A stretch of DNA of 11,062 nt from Actinomycetes bacterium (GTDB lineage: Bacteria; Actinomycetota; Acidimicrobiia; Acidimicrobiales; Microtrichaceae). This document shows positions 6,801 to 11,062 of the stretch, piece after piece. The stretch spans positions 1 through 11,062 of the forward strand of contig JAFAFZ010000097.1 in NCBI GenBank assembly GCA_023423215.1, in the 5' to 3' direction. The translations under genes were made by a program, and so were the position numbers. How positions within the stretch are numbered: position 1 is the stretch's first letter; each line of letters starts with the position of its first letter. The notes beneath the pieces were generated by a model. It was given only the letters and a program-made list of their open reading frames with translations. It ran no database searches and was not told the DNA's origin.

Positions 6801-7044
6801 CGAACGAGATCAGCACCTCGTCGTAGCAGTACCCCGCAGGACGACCGGCGCCGTCGACGCCGGACTGGTAGGTCCGGGACACCGTCTCGACGGTGAACGG
6901 GATGCGCTCCGAACCCGGTGGCACCGGGGTCGGCGTCGGCTCCCACTCCGCGCCGACCGCCGGTGCGGTCACCAGTGCGGTGGCCGCCATGGCCACCGCC
7001 ACCCATGCGAGTGCGATCAGCCGCACCCGTCCCCGTCCGCCCAT
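3820..7044 (-). CDS. Secreted multidomain protein with Ig-like repeats and a C-terminal EF/ExoY-like nucleotidyl cyclase domain
   Basis: A 1074-residue protein. Start ATG 7044 is set by a GGAGGG ribosome-binding site 8 nt upstream and by the signal peptide that begins there (residues 1-32, cleavage near VGA-EW). The frame is open a further 66 codons upstream but reads as non-coding. Residues ~34-200 form an unrecognised N-terminal domain with the protein's only two cysteines (C73, C173), a likely disulfide. Residues ~200-555 hold three to four Ig-like/CARDB-like beta-sandwich repeats (VGDEIPVEMTVTNTTP; VGDEFHVTATITNLDD; DFGNLRGTVTNNGSVDVTD). Residues ~560-740 are helical. Residues ~765-1040 resemble the adenylyl cyclase domain of anthrax edema factor, CyaA and ExoY: AREHGIAFFVRP, K819-x4-K824-x-K826, SDIDLLAI with D964/D966, and QHG at 997-999. 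K824 replaces the CyaA/EF His, as I recall it does in ExoY. The product would be a cyclic nucleotide made from NTP, normally with a eukaryotic activator. The Asn six residues after the catalytic His seems absent (T1004), so activity is uncertain. The downstream lipoprotein is coupled by ATGA. Confidence 0.85.
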   Translation of the reverse strand: MGGRGRVRLIALAWVAVAMAATALVTAPAVGAEWEPTPTPVPPGSERIPFTVETVSRTYQSGVDGAGRPAGYCYDEVLISFDPRYGKPVTGSSAAFPGQGIFFAEHTGGTKARLEYSQPPQYGISWPIGSGMGTGNWSTADFGDRMLYRIEYAWSAKEIGLLVDGGDPNNSECAPSVRAPRLADLRANVEDEVLWTHGPIHPPVDVVLRTPDTVHEVGDEIPVEMTVTNTTPYVATGLSFSPAAGLQVASSHLEIVSAPPSLPTSLQPDQSVTLDWVVRPKVSATSDVSTTVRATLEGVQFTDTASARISVPPEVTVELDTDVTSETKVGDEFHVTATITNLDDVPMRYLDSDPLATRPTSAVSPVSGPLTAAGTDPYFEDLSIAPGASTTLHWTSKAEEAGNVELTAYVSGLDTHLNTRFTISARTSVAIESPGLVISDLRLQPGSIVPGDFGNLRGTVTNNGSVDVTDIDFTLDSNPELRIVPGLLEQLDPSVSPRIAKLEPEQQREFLIPVAMVTDAGDDFGSYTAEVRLAGTATIGGEPTEVAATSETTDALDLSPYWSTILDRVRSNLFDDFVELIEGVNDWGDSSTLGGVSVGGGQGVLNAFQKMGDGILKVNDLLGEVSGDGGQRLTDDGKAIVAAVREYLHTTSAQKMAVDLANLEQNVAVGGVGVFAEWMRDVDRAYTAGDTRKVAELIAEPATEVAIGFGVEKAGAQIFTKLMQQPIVRQTLHALKRAPEPITDGPDVPYDQIVARELQDLKDMPTGVAITGETVARAGLTADEHGWMIEMAREHGIAFFVRPRPETAAKFARLGYNAKPMAIKLKSISEIDHRWLGWEDFADSEGLVVFREPKDPLQAMMDAVDRGELEWGGKEIDDIIERYNLRKAEWKSYEKPFGPDGPTVDPREGILHKLNGDTIGPDGSIVPGEGFTVQRYGKTIRTKVTIDPDGVIRFTHNDQPVYSDIDLLAIAKPDGSAIDPELHRLISQHAGFGIDSQHGDSVLTSDFANWDDATKFAVKYANEHRRGGDPLVIVQPDVTTLGYVDSLDVPASVPGSGYDLYGKITTTYEGAGRR

Positions 7045-7052
7045 TCGCCGTT

Positions 7053-7058
7053 CCCTCC
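7053..7058 (-). promoter_or_regulatory. Strong ribosome-binding site of the secreted cyclase-like gene
   Basis: On the minus strand GGAGGG is followed by an 8-nt spacer and ATG (7044-7042). It is the best Shine-Dalgarno in the window and fixes the start at 7044, excluding the longer open frame that reaches 7242. Confidence 0.8.
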
Positions 7059-7063
7059 AGCAC

Positions 7064-7081
7064 GGTCGGCCCCAGCCGACC
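7064..7081 (-). promoter_or_regulatory. Leader hairpin upstream of the cyclase-like gene
   Basis: Read on the minus strand, GGTCGGC-TGGG-GCCGACC is a perfect 7-bp stem with a 4-nt loop, ending 5 nt before the GGAGGG ribosome-binding site. A second pairing, CACGG (7086-7090) with CCGTG (7061-7065), shares two bases with it, so alternative folds are possible. It would lie in the 5' leader if transcription starts near 7086. It may stabilise the mRNA or tune translation; no known riboswitch class is recognised. Confidence 0.4.
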
Positions 7082-7092
7082 CCAGCCGTGCG

Positions 7093-7098
7093 ACCGTA
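7093..7098 (-). promoter_or_regulatory. Putative -10 box (TACGGT) for the cyclase-like operon
   Basis: On the minus strand TACGGT fits TANNNT and would give a start near 7086 and a leader of about 40 nt holding the hairpin and the ribosome-binding site. The -35 region is not a recognisable TTGACA; instead the GCGCTAGC repeats lie there. This makes an activator or repressor site plausible. Based on pattern only. Confidence 0.35.
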
Positions 7099-7106
7099 CG
7101 GGTCGG

Positions 7107-7125
7107 GCGCTAGCGGAGCGCTAGC
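7107..7125. repeat. Two GCGCTAGC repeats spaced one helical turn, in a divergent promoter region
   Basis: GCGCTAGC-GGA-GCGCTAGC places two identical 8-mers exactly 11 bp apart, on one face of the helix. Each contains the palindrome GCTAGC, so the pair reads both as a direct and as an inverted repeat. It lies between the divergent starts at 7044 and 7221 and just upstream of the minus-strand -10 box, so it is a candidate operator for the cyclase-like operon and perhaps the acetyltransferase gene. CTAG is rare in GC-rich bacterial DNA, which makes a chance pair less likely. Confidence 0.5.
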
Positions 7126-7209
7126 TGGCGCGAAGCTCCACTCCAGCAGCGACGGGACGGCCCGGATCGAACGTGTGGCGATCCCCGGGGACGTCTCCCC
7201 CGAGCGACC

Positions 7210-7213
7210 AGGA
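7210..7213 (+). promoter_or_regulatory. Ribosome-binding site deciding the acetyltransferase start
   Basis: AGGA is followed by a 7-nt spacer and GTG 7221. The in-frame GTG at 7254 also has a purine-rich GAGGAG before it, but only 3 nt away, so 7221 is preferred. Use of 7254 would remove 11 residues that carry no domain. Confidence 0.5.
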
Positions 7214-7220
7214 TGTGATC

Positions 7221-7973
7221 GTGGCAGAGCGGCGGACGGCATCCGAGGAGGACGTGACGACTGCGGCGCTGCCCGACGAGCCCCCGCTCGACAACGCCGT
7301 GTGGGCGTCGCTCACGACGCACCACGCGCTCCTCGCCGAGGTGCACGGGCGAGCACGACGCTTCCCGGTCGACGTCTCGCCGTTCTGCGCGGTCGACTCG
7401 CTCGATGGCGGGTCGTGGTCCGACCTGGCCGGGCTGGTCGAACCCGGCGGCACCGCCGTGCTGTTCCGCGACGAGATCAATCCGGCGCCCGACGGGTGGA
7501 CCACCCAGTTCGCCGGCGGCGGCGTGCAGATGGTGCTGCCGCCCGGAACCGACCTGCCCGACCCGTCCGGCGCACCGGACCCCGGCACCGTGCGCGAGTT
7601 GGACGGATCGGACGTCGACGCGATGCTCGAGCTCGTGCAGCTCTCCCGACCCGGACCCTTCGAGCGCGGGACCCACCGGCTCGGGCGCTACGTCGGCATC
7701 GTCGAGGACGGGCGGCTCGTCGCCATGGCGGGCGAACGGCTCCGGTTCCCCGGCGTCACCGAGATCAGCGCCGTCTGCACCCACCCCGACGCGCAGGGGC
7801 GTGGGCTGGCGTCGTTCCTGACGCACGTCGTGGCCGGCGGCATCGTGCGGCGCGGCGAACGACCGATCCTGCACGTCACGCACGACAACCCCGCACGGCG
7901 CGTCTACGAGCGGCTCGGGTTCCGGCCTCGGCGCGACGTCGCGTTCGCCGTCCTGCAGGCCCCGAGCCGATGA
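7221..7973 (+). CDS. GNAT-family N-acetyltransferase (FR47-like C-terminal domain)
   Basis: A 250-residue protein with two parts. Residues ~22-108 are an N-terminal GNAT-like lobe found in this subfamily (LDNAVWASLTTHHALLAEVHG, then RRFPVDVSPF). Residues ~122-245 are the acetyltransferase core. It contains VGIVEDGRLVAMAGERL (beta strands 2-3), EISAVCTHPDAQGRGLASFL (strand 4 and the acetyl-CoA loop; Q192-x-x-G195-x-A197) and HVTHDNPARRVYERLGFRPR with the usual N223, Y229 and GF. It should transfer an acyl group from CoA to an amine in the cytoplasm; the substrate is not visible. Only 10 bp separate it from the aminotransferase gene, so the two are probably cotranscribed. It is divergent from the secreted cyclase-like gene across 176 bp. 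No clear plus-strand -10 box was found. Confidence 0.88.
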   Translation: MAERRTASEEDVTTAALPDEPPLDNAVWASLTTHHALLAEVHGRARRFPVDVSPFCAVDSLDGGSWSDLAGLVEPGGTAVLFRDEINPAPDGWTTQFAGGGVQMVLPPGTDLPDPSGAPDPGTVRELDGSDVDAMLELVQLSRPGPFERGTHRLGRYVGIVEDGRLVAMAGERLRFPGVTEISAVCTHPDAQGRGLASFLTHVVAGGIVRRGERPILHVTHDNPARRVYERLGFRPRRDVAFAVLQAPSR

Positions 7974-7983
7974 GCAGCGCGCG

Positions 7984-9150
7984 ATGAACGGCGGCGAGCG
8001 CGACCCGCTGGCGCGCCGCCTCCAGGGGTTCGGCACGCCGATCTTCGCCGAGATGTCCGCGCTGGCCCTGCGAACCGGTTCGATCAACCTGGGCCAGGGC
8101 GTGCCGGACGACGACCCGCCCGCCGAGGTGCTCGACGCGGCGGTCGACGCCATCCGGTCCGGCCGCAACCAGTACCCGCCGGGGCCCGGTGAGCCGGTGC
8201 TCCGCCACGCGATCGCCGCGCACCAGCTCCGGTTCCGCGGCATCGAGCTCGACCCCGACACCGAGGTGCTCGTCACGGTCGGTGCGACCGAGGCGATCGC
8301 TGCGGCCGTCCTGGCGTTGTGCGAACCGGGCGACGAGGTCGTCGCGTTCCAGCCGACCTTCGACTCCTACCCCGCGTCGGTCTCGATGGCCGGCGCGACG
8401 TTGCGACCGGTCACCCTGCGCGCCCCGGACTTCGCCTTCGACGAGGACGAGCTGCGGGCCGCCGTCACGCCGCGCACGCGCCTGCTGCTGCTGAACTCAC
8501 CGCACAACCCCACCGGCAAGGTGTTCGACGACGCCGAGCTCGAGCTCGTCGCGTCGGTGTGCCTCGAACACGACCTGATCGCCGTCAGCGACGAGGTCTA
8601 CGAGCACCTGGTCTTCGACGGGGCGCACCGGCCGCTGTCGACGCTGCCCGGCATGGCCGAGCGCACGCTCTCGATCTCGTCGGCCGGCAAGACGTTCTCG
8701 TGCACCGGCTGGAAGATCGGCTGGGCGACCGGGCCGGCGCCGCTGGTCGCGGCGACCCGCACCGCCAAGCAGTTCCTGACCTTCACCGCGGGCGGACCGT
8801 TCCAGGAGGCCGTCGCCGTCGGCCTCGGCCTGCCCGACGAGGTGTTCACCGGGCGCCGCGACGCGCTGCGTGCGGGTCGCGACCTGCTCTGCGCCGGCCT
8901 GGTCGACACCGGGTTCGAGGTGCGACCGCCGGCGAGCACGTACTTCGTGACCGTCGACGTCGCACCGTTCAGCGACGCGGACGGCCTCGAGTTCTGCCGT
9001 GAGCTGCCGGAGCGGTGCGGCGTCGTCGCCGTGCCCGCCTCGGTCTTCTACGACGACCCCGCCCTGGGACGGCAGCTCGTGCGCTTCGCCTTCTGCAAGC
9101 GGCCCGAGGTGCTCGAGGCTGCGGTCGATCGGTTGCACCGGCTCGGCTGA
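7984..9150 (+). CDS. PLP-dependent class I/II aminotransferase, DapC (Rv0858c)-like
   Basis: A 388-residue fold-type I aminotransferase of normal length. Visible motifs: FAEMSALALRTGSINLGQG (21-39), NQYPPGPGEPVLR (62-74), NSPHNPTG (171-178, N175 contacting PLP), SDEVYEHLVF (202-211, D203 and Y206), SSAGKTFSCTGWKIGW (232-247) with the Schiff-base lysine K236, and LVRFAFCKR near the end, where R367 should bind the substrate carboxylate. From memory it closely resembles M. tuberculosis Rv0858c, annotated as N-succinyldiaminopimelate aminotransferase (lysine/peptidoglycan pathway). Similar proteins include kynurenine and methionine aminotransferases, so the substrate is not certain. Start ATG 7984 matches the family N-terminus; no strong ribosome-binding site is seen, which fits coupling to the acetyltransferase gene 10 bp upstream. 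Confidence 0.92.
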   Translation: MNGGERDPLARRLQGFGTPIFAEMSALALRTGSINLGQGVPDDDPPAEVLDAAVDAIRSGRNQYPPGPGEPVLRHAIAAHQLRFRGIELDPDTEVLVTVGATEAIAAAVLALCEPGDEVVAFQPTFDSYPASVSMAGATLRPVTLRAPDFAFDEDELRAAVTPRTRLLLLNSPHNPTGKVFDDAELELVASVCLEHDLIAVSDEVYEHLVFDGAHRPLSTLPGMAERTLSISSAGKTFSCTGWKIGWATGPAPLVAATRTAKQFLTFTAGGPFQEAVAVGLGLPDEVFTGRRDALRAGRDLLCAGLVDTGFEVRPPASTYFVTVDVAPFSDADGLEFCRELPERCGVVAVPASVFYDDPALGRQLVRFAFCKRPEVLEAAVDRLHRLG

Positions 9151-9277
9151 GACGACGGGCGGCGCTCGGGAGGGACCTGCCACCTCGGCGTCATCCTGCT
9201 CCGGTGACGTGCGCGCCTCTGGCGGCCGGGAGCCGCTCCGACCGCCCGGACCGACGCAGACCAGCGAACCGTCGCGG

Positions 9278-9283
9278 CATGAT
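9278..9283 (+). promoter_or_regulatory. Weak -10-like box (CATGAT), possible leaderless promoter
   Basis: CATGAT differs from TANNNT only at its first base and ends 6 nt before ATG 9290. No Shine-Dalgarno precedes this ATG, which suits leaderless initiation. There is no visible -35 element, so support is slight. Confidence 0.25.
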
Positions 9284-9289
9284 CGGGCG

Positions 9290-10183
9290 ATGACCGAGGC
9301 GCCCGAGACCGACCTGTCCGACCCCGTCCAGGCCGCACGCCGGTGCTCGCGCTCGGTGCAGACCACGATCGGCTGGATCTTCTGGGACCCGGGCGGGGTC
9401 GTGCGCCTCGAGGCGCTCGGCCTGCCGGGGCCGATCGGCTACATCGCCGCCCGCAGCGCACCGCTCGCGCCCGCCGGGCCCGAGGCCGTGACCGCCGCGT
9501 TCGGCTCGATCTCGCCGATCGGCATCCAGTTGACCTTCCAGATGGTCGAGCAGGCCGGGACGACCTTCGACGCGGCGTGGGCGGCGCGGGACGAGGCCGT
9601 GCTGGTCGGCCTCTCCACGTACGCCCCGGACATCCTGGCGCCGCTCGCCCGGCTCGGCCCGGAGCTGTGGCCGATCGTCGAGGCGCTGCCGACCGTCGGA
9701 CGTCCGCTGTACGCGTCGCACCTGCGCATGGGTCGGCCGGACGACCCGGTCCTCTCGGGCTGGCACGCCGTCAACTGCCTGCGCGAGTGGCGCGGCGACA
9801 CCCACTGGGCGCTCGTGGTCGCCGAGGGCCTGACCGGCGTCGAGTCCTCGATCCTGCACAACGCCTGGCTCGGCTACGACGAGTCGTGGCTGCCGCGCGC
9901 ACGTGGCAGCAGCGAGGACGAGATCGCCGCGGGGATGACGGGGCTCGAGGCCAAGGGCCTGGCCGACGCCGGCATCGTCAACACCGCGGGCGTCGCGGTG
10001 CGCCAGCGCATCGAGGACGACACCGACCGCTTGACGACGCTGCCGTGGGAGCTGCTCGGCGCCGAGGGATGCCACCGCTTCGCCGAGGAGCTGGAAGGTC
10101 CCTGCGAGCTGCTGCTGCGTCGCGTCGATGAGACCGCCGGCCCCAACTACCAGCCGGCCTCGCGACTGCGTCCGCCACGCTGA
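9290..10183 (+). CDS. SCO6745-family protein (helical protein with winged-helix-like C-terminus)
   Basis: A 297-residue soluble protein of the actinobacterial family named after Streptomyces SCO6745. Recognisable family traits are YIAARSAPLAPAGPEAVTAAF (51-71), VGRPLYASHLRMGRPDDPVLSGWHAVNCLREWRGDTHWALVVAEGLTGVESSILH (136-190) and ARGSSEDE...GLEAKGLADAGIVNTAGVAVRQRIEDDTDRL (204-248). The last of these looks like a MarR-like winged helix with its wing. The biochemical role is not established to my knowledge; DNA binding or a metabolic role are both possible. Start ATG 9290 is chosen because coding resemblance begins there; the frame is open back to 8999, antisense-free but inside the aminotransferase gene. 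It is separated from that gene by 139 bp and is convergent with the TetR gene (40 bp between stops). Confidence 0.85.
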   Translation: MTEAPETDLSDPVQAARRCSRSVQTTIGWIFWDPGGVVRLEALGLPGPIGYIAARSAPLAPAGPEAVTAAFGSISPIGIQLTFQMVEQAGTTFDAAWAARDEAVLVGLSTYAPDILAPLARLGPELWPIVEALPTVGRPLYASHLRMGRPDDPVLSGWHAVNCLREWRGDTHWALVVAEGLTGVESSILHNAWLGYDESWLPRARGSSEDEIAAGMTGLEAKGLADAGIVNTAGVAVRQRIEDDTDRLTTLPWELLGAEGCHRFAEELEGPCELLLRRVDETAGPNYQPASRLRPPR

Positions 10184-10223
10184 CGGTCAGGCAGGAGGTC
10201 GACGGTGCCGGTGGGGCAGCGTC

Positions 10224-10886
10224 TCAGCCGAACAGGATGTGGCGCACCGCGTCGGCCGAGACCTCGTTCCACGCGGCACCGTCGATGCCGGTCTCGCCCA
10301 GCTCGATGAGCGAACGGCCGATCATCTGTCCGGCGAACCAGGCGGCGAAGGCTCGGACGTCGAGGTCGGCCCGGATCCACCCCTGACGCTGCGGACCGGC
10401 GAACACCTCGGCGATGCCGTCGAGCGACCGCACCATGATCTCGTTGACGGTCGCGGCGAGCGCAGGGCGGGCGTAGGTCGATCCGAGCATGTTGACCCGG
10501 CGGGCCCGTACGTCCCCACGGGCCGGGTCGCTGGCGAACGCCAGGACCTCGTCGAGCACCGTGCGGAACTCGTCTGCCGAGCCCACCTCGGCGAAGCGGG
10601 TGGACACGAAGGCCAGGTCCGTCGCGATCGCGTCCTGCAGCCGGTCGGCCTGGGCCGCCTGGACGAGGCCTTCGCGGTTGCCGAAGTGGCGGTACAGCAC
10701 CGGGATCTGCGTGCCGACGGTCGCCACGATCTCCTGCACCCGCACCGCCGTCTCGCCCCGTGCGTCGATGACCTCGATCGTCGCGTCCACGAGCCGCTGC
10801 GCGACCTCGGGGCGCGGACGCTGCAGCAGCAGCCCTCGCGCCTCGATCCGACCATCCGCCTTCGTGGTCACCCCGTCCGCACTCAC
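10224..10886 (-). CDS. TetR/AcrR-family transcriptional regulator
   Basis: A 220-residue protein from GTG 10886. The N-terminal DNA-binding domain lies at residues ~26-75: RPEVAQRLVDATIEVIDARG forms helix 1, and the helix-turn-helix is VRVQEIVATVGTQIPVLYRHFGNREGL (48-74), with the YRHF/GNREGL ending typical of TetR. The remainder (WIRADLDVRAFAAWFAGQMIGRSLIELG) is the helical ligand and dimer domain. It is expected to be a dimeric repressor released by a small molecule, which is unknown. The first ~22 residues are an extra, poorly conserved extension; an internal start is possible. Two inverted repeats and a TANNNT box in front of the gene suggest autoregulation. The neighbouring membrane protein gene upstream on the same strand may be a target or part of the same unit. 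Confidence 0.93.
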   Translation of the reverse strand: MSADGVTTKADGRIEARGLLLQRPRPEVAQRLVDATIEVIDARGETAVRVQEIVATVGTQIPVLYRHFGNREGLVQAAQADRLQDAIATDLAFVSTRFAEVGSADEFRTVLDEVLAFASDPARGDVRARRVNMLGSTYARPALAATVNEIMVRSLDGIAEVFAGPQRQGWIRADLDVRAFAAWFAGQMIGRSLIELGETGIDGAAWNEVSADAVRHILFG

Positions 10887-10892
10887 ACTCCG

Positions 10893-10898
10893 AGCCTA
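10893..10898 (-). promoter_or_regulatory. Putative -10 box (TAGGCT) for a leaderless TetR transcript
   Basis: On the minus strand TAGGCT fits TANNNT and is followed by 6 nt and GTG 10886, the leaderless spacing. A GGAG lies only 1 nt from the GTG, too close to serve as a ribosome-binding site. No TTGACA-like -35 is seen; the inverted repeats occupy the spacer and -35 area. Confidence 0.45.
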
Positions 10899-10901
10899 CG
10901 A

Positions 10902-10927
10902 GGCACAGGTGCCAGCACGCGACGTGC
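10902..10927. promoter_or_regulatory. Two adjacent inverted repeats, candidate TetR operator
   Basis: GGCAC-AG-GTGCC (10902-10913) and GCACG-CGA-CGTGC (10915-10927) are both perfect 5-bp-arm inverted repeats and lie 1 bp apart. They start 4 bp upstream of the putative -10 box of the TetR gene, where a bound repressor would block RNA polymerase. Both share the half-site GCAC/GTGC. TetR regulators usually bind short palindromes in their own promoter, so autoregulation is a reasonable inference. Confidence 0.45.
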
Positions 10928-10941
10928 CCTGCGCAACGAGC

Positions 10942-11062
10942 TCAGGTCCAGGCGGCCAGCGCGACGAACATCGCCGCGCTGCCCGACGCGGCGACTGCGA
11001 CCGAGCCGACGAGGACCGCTGCCCAGCGACGGCGCAGCTCCCGCGCGTGTGCCGCGCCGGTG
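10942..11062 (-). CDS. C-terminal end of a membrane protein, truncated by window edge
   Basis: The minus-strand frame is open from the window end to TGA (10944-10942), 39 codons of which about 90% end in G or C, so it is probably real coding sequence. It reads a basic juxtamembrane stretch (AHARELRRRW) followed by a hydrophobic segment (AAVLVGSVAVAASGSAAMFVALAAW), i.e. a last transmembrane helix with a cytoplasmic positive flank and a very short tail. The family cannot be named from this fragment. It precedes the TetR gene on the same strand by 55 bp, a gap that carries the TetR promoter elements. Confidence 0.6.
   Translation of the reverse strand, partial: TGAAHARELRRRWAAVLVGSVAVAASGSAAMFVALAAWT

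Noticed and set aside
7045..7242. Upstream extension of the cyclase-like gene by 66 codons
   Set aside because: The extension would bury the signal peptide internally and would pass through the leader hairpin and repeats; the strong GGAGGG site supports ATG 7044.
9222..9236. GCGGC-CGGGA-GCCGC hairpin after the aminotransferase gene as a terminator
   Set aside because: Only a 5-bp stem (6 with a G-U pair), no T-tract and 70 bp from the stop; such stems are frequent by chance in this base composition.
10180..10190. CTGACGGTCAG at the end of the SCO6745-family gene as a terminator
   Set aside because: At most a 4-bp stem with a 3-nt loop, too weak to support.

Overview
The window is about 11 kb of very GC-rich DNA (roughly 70% by eye). 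Codons nearly always end in G or C, GTG starts are frequent, and several starts sit directly behind a TANNNT box as in leaderless transcripts. This points to an Actinomycetota chromosome. The Ser/Thr linker of the lipoprotein (runs of TTTT with EPDG) is of a kind common in Acidimicrobiia (Ilumatobacter/Iamia-like), so that class is the best guess; it is an inference. No rRNA, tRNA, CRISPR array, insertion sequence or integrase gene was seen.

Layout. (1) Positions 1-2573, plus strand: three overlapping glycosyltransferase genes (GT-B/MurG-like C-terminal part, GT2 with a galactosyltransferase-type C-terminus, GT4), probably one translationally coupled operon building a glycan or glycoconjugate. 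(2) 2574-2810: a 237-bp gap with a perfect 14-bp palindrome, an 8-G tract and a putative leaderless promoter for a small unknown protein (2811-3149). (3) 3164-7044, minus strand: a two-gene operon. A 1074-residue secreted protein carries Ig-like repeats and a C-terminal domain that resembles the edema factor/CyaA/ExoY nucleotidyl cyclase toxins. It is followed, with an ATGA overlap, by a lipoprotein with a septum-formation-type domain. (4) 7045-7220: divergent regulatory region with two GCGCTAGC repeats one helical turn apart, a -10 box and a leader hairpin. (5) 7221-9150, plus strand: a GNAT acetyltransferase and a DapC/Rv0858c-like aminotransferase. (6) 9290-10183, plus: an SCO6745-family protein. 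(7) 10224-10886, minus: a TetR regulator with a leaderless promoter and two inverted repeats in front of it, then the 3' end of a membrane protein gene (10942-11062, minus).

The most interesting system is the minus-strand pair at 3164-7044. A signal peptide, a stalk of repeated beta-sandwich domains, a helical pre-toxin-like stretch and a cyclase-like C-terminus together look like a surface-displayed or secreted effector. The coupled lipoprotein is a candidate partner or protective protein. The cyclase assignment rests on motif alignment by eye from memory (K819/K824/K826, D964/D966, a QHG tripeptide at 997-999); at least one family catalytic residue appears to be replaced, so activity is open.
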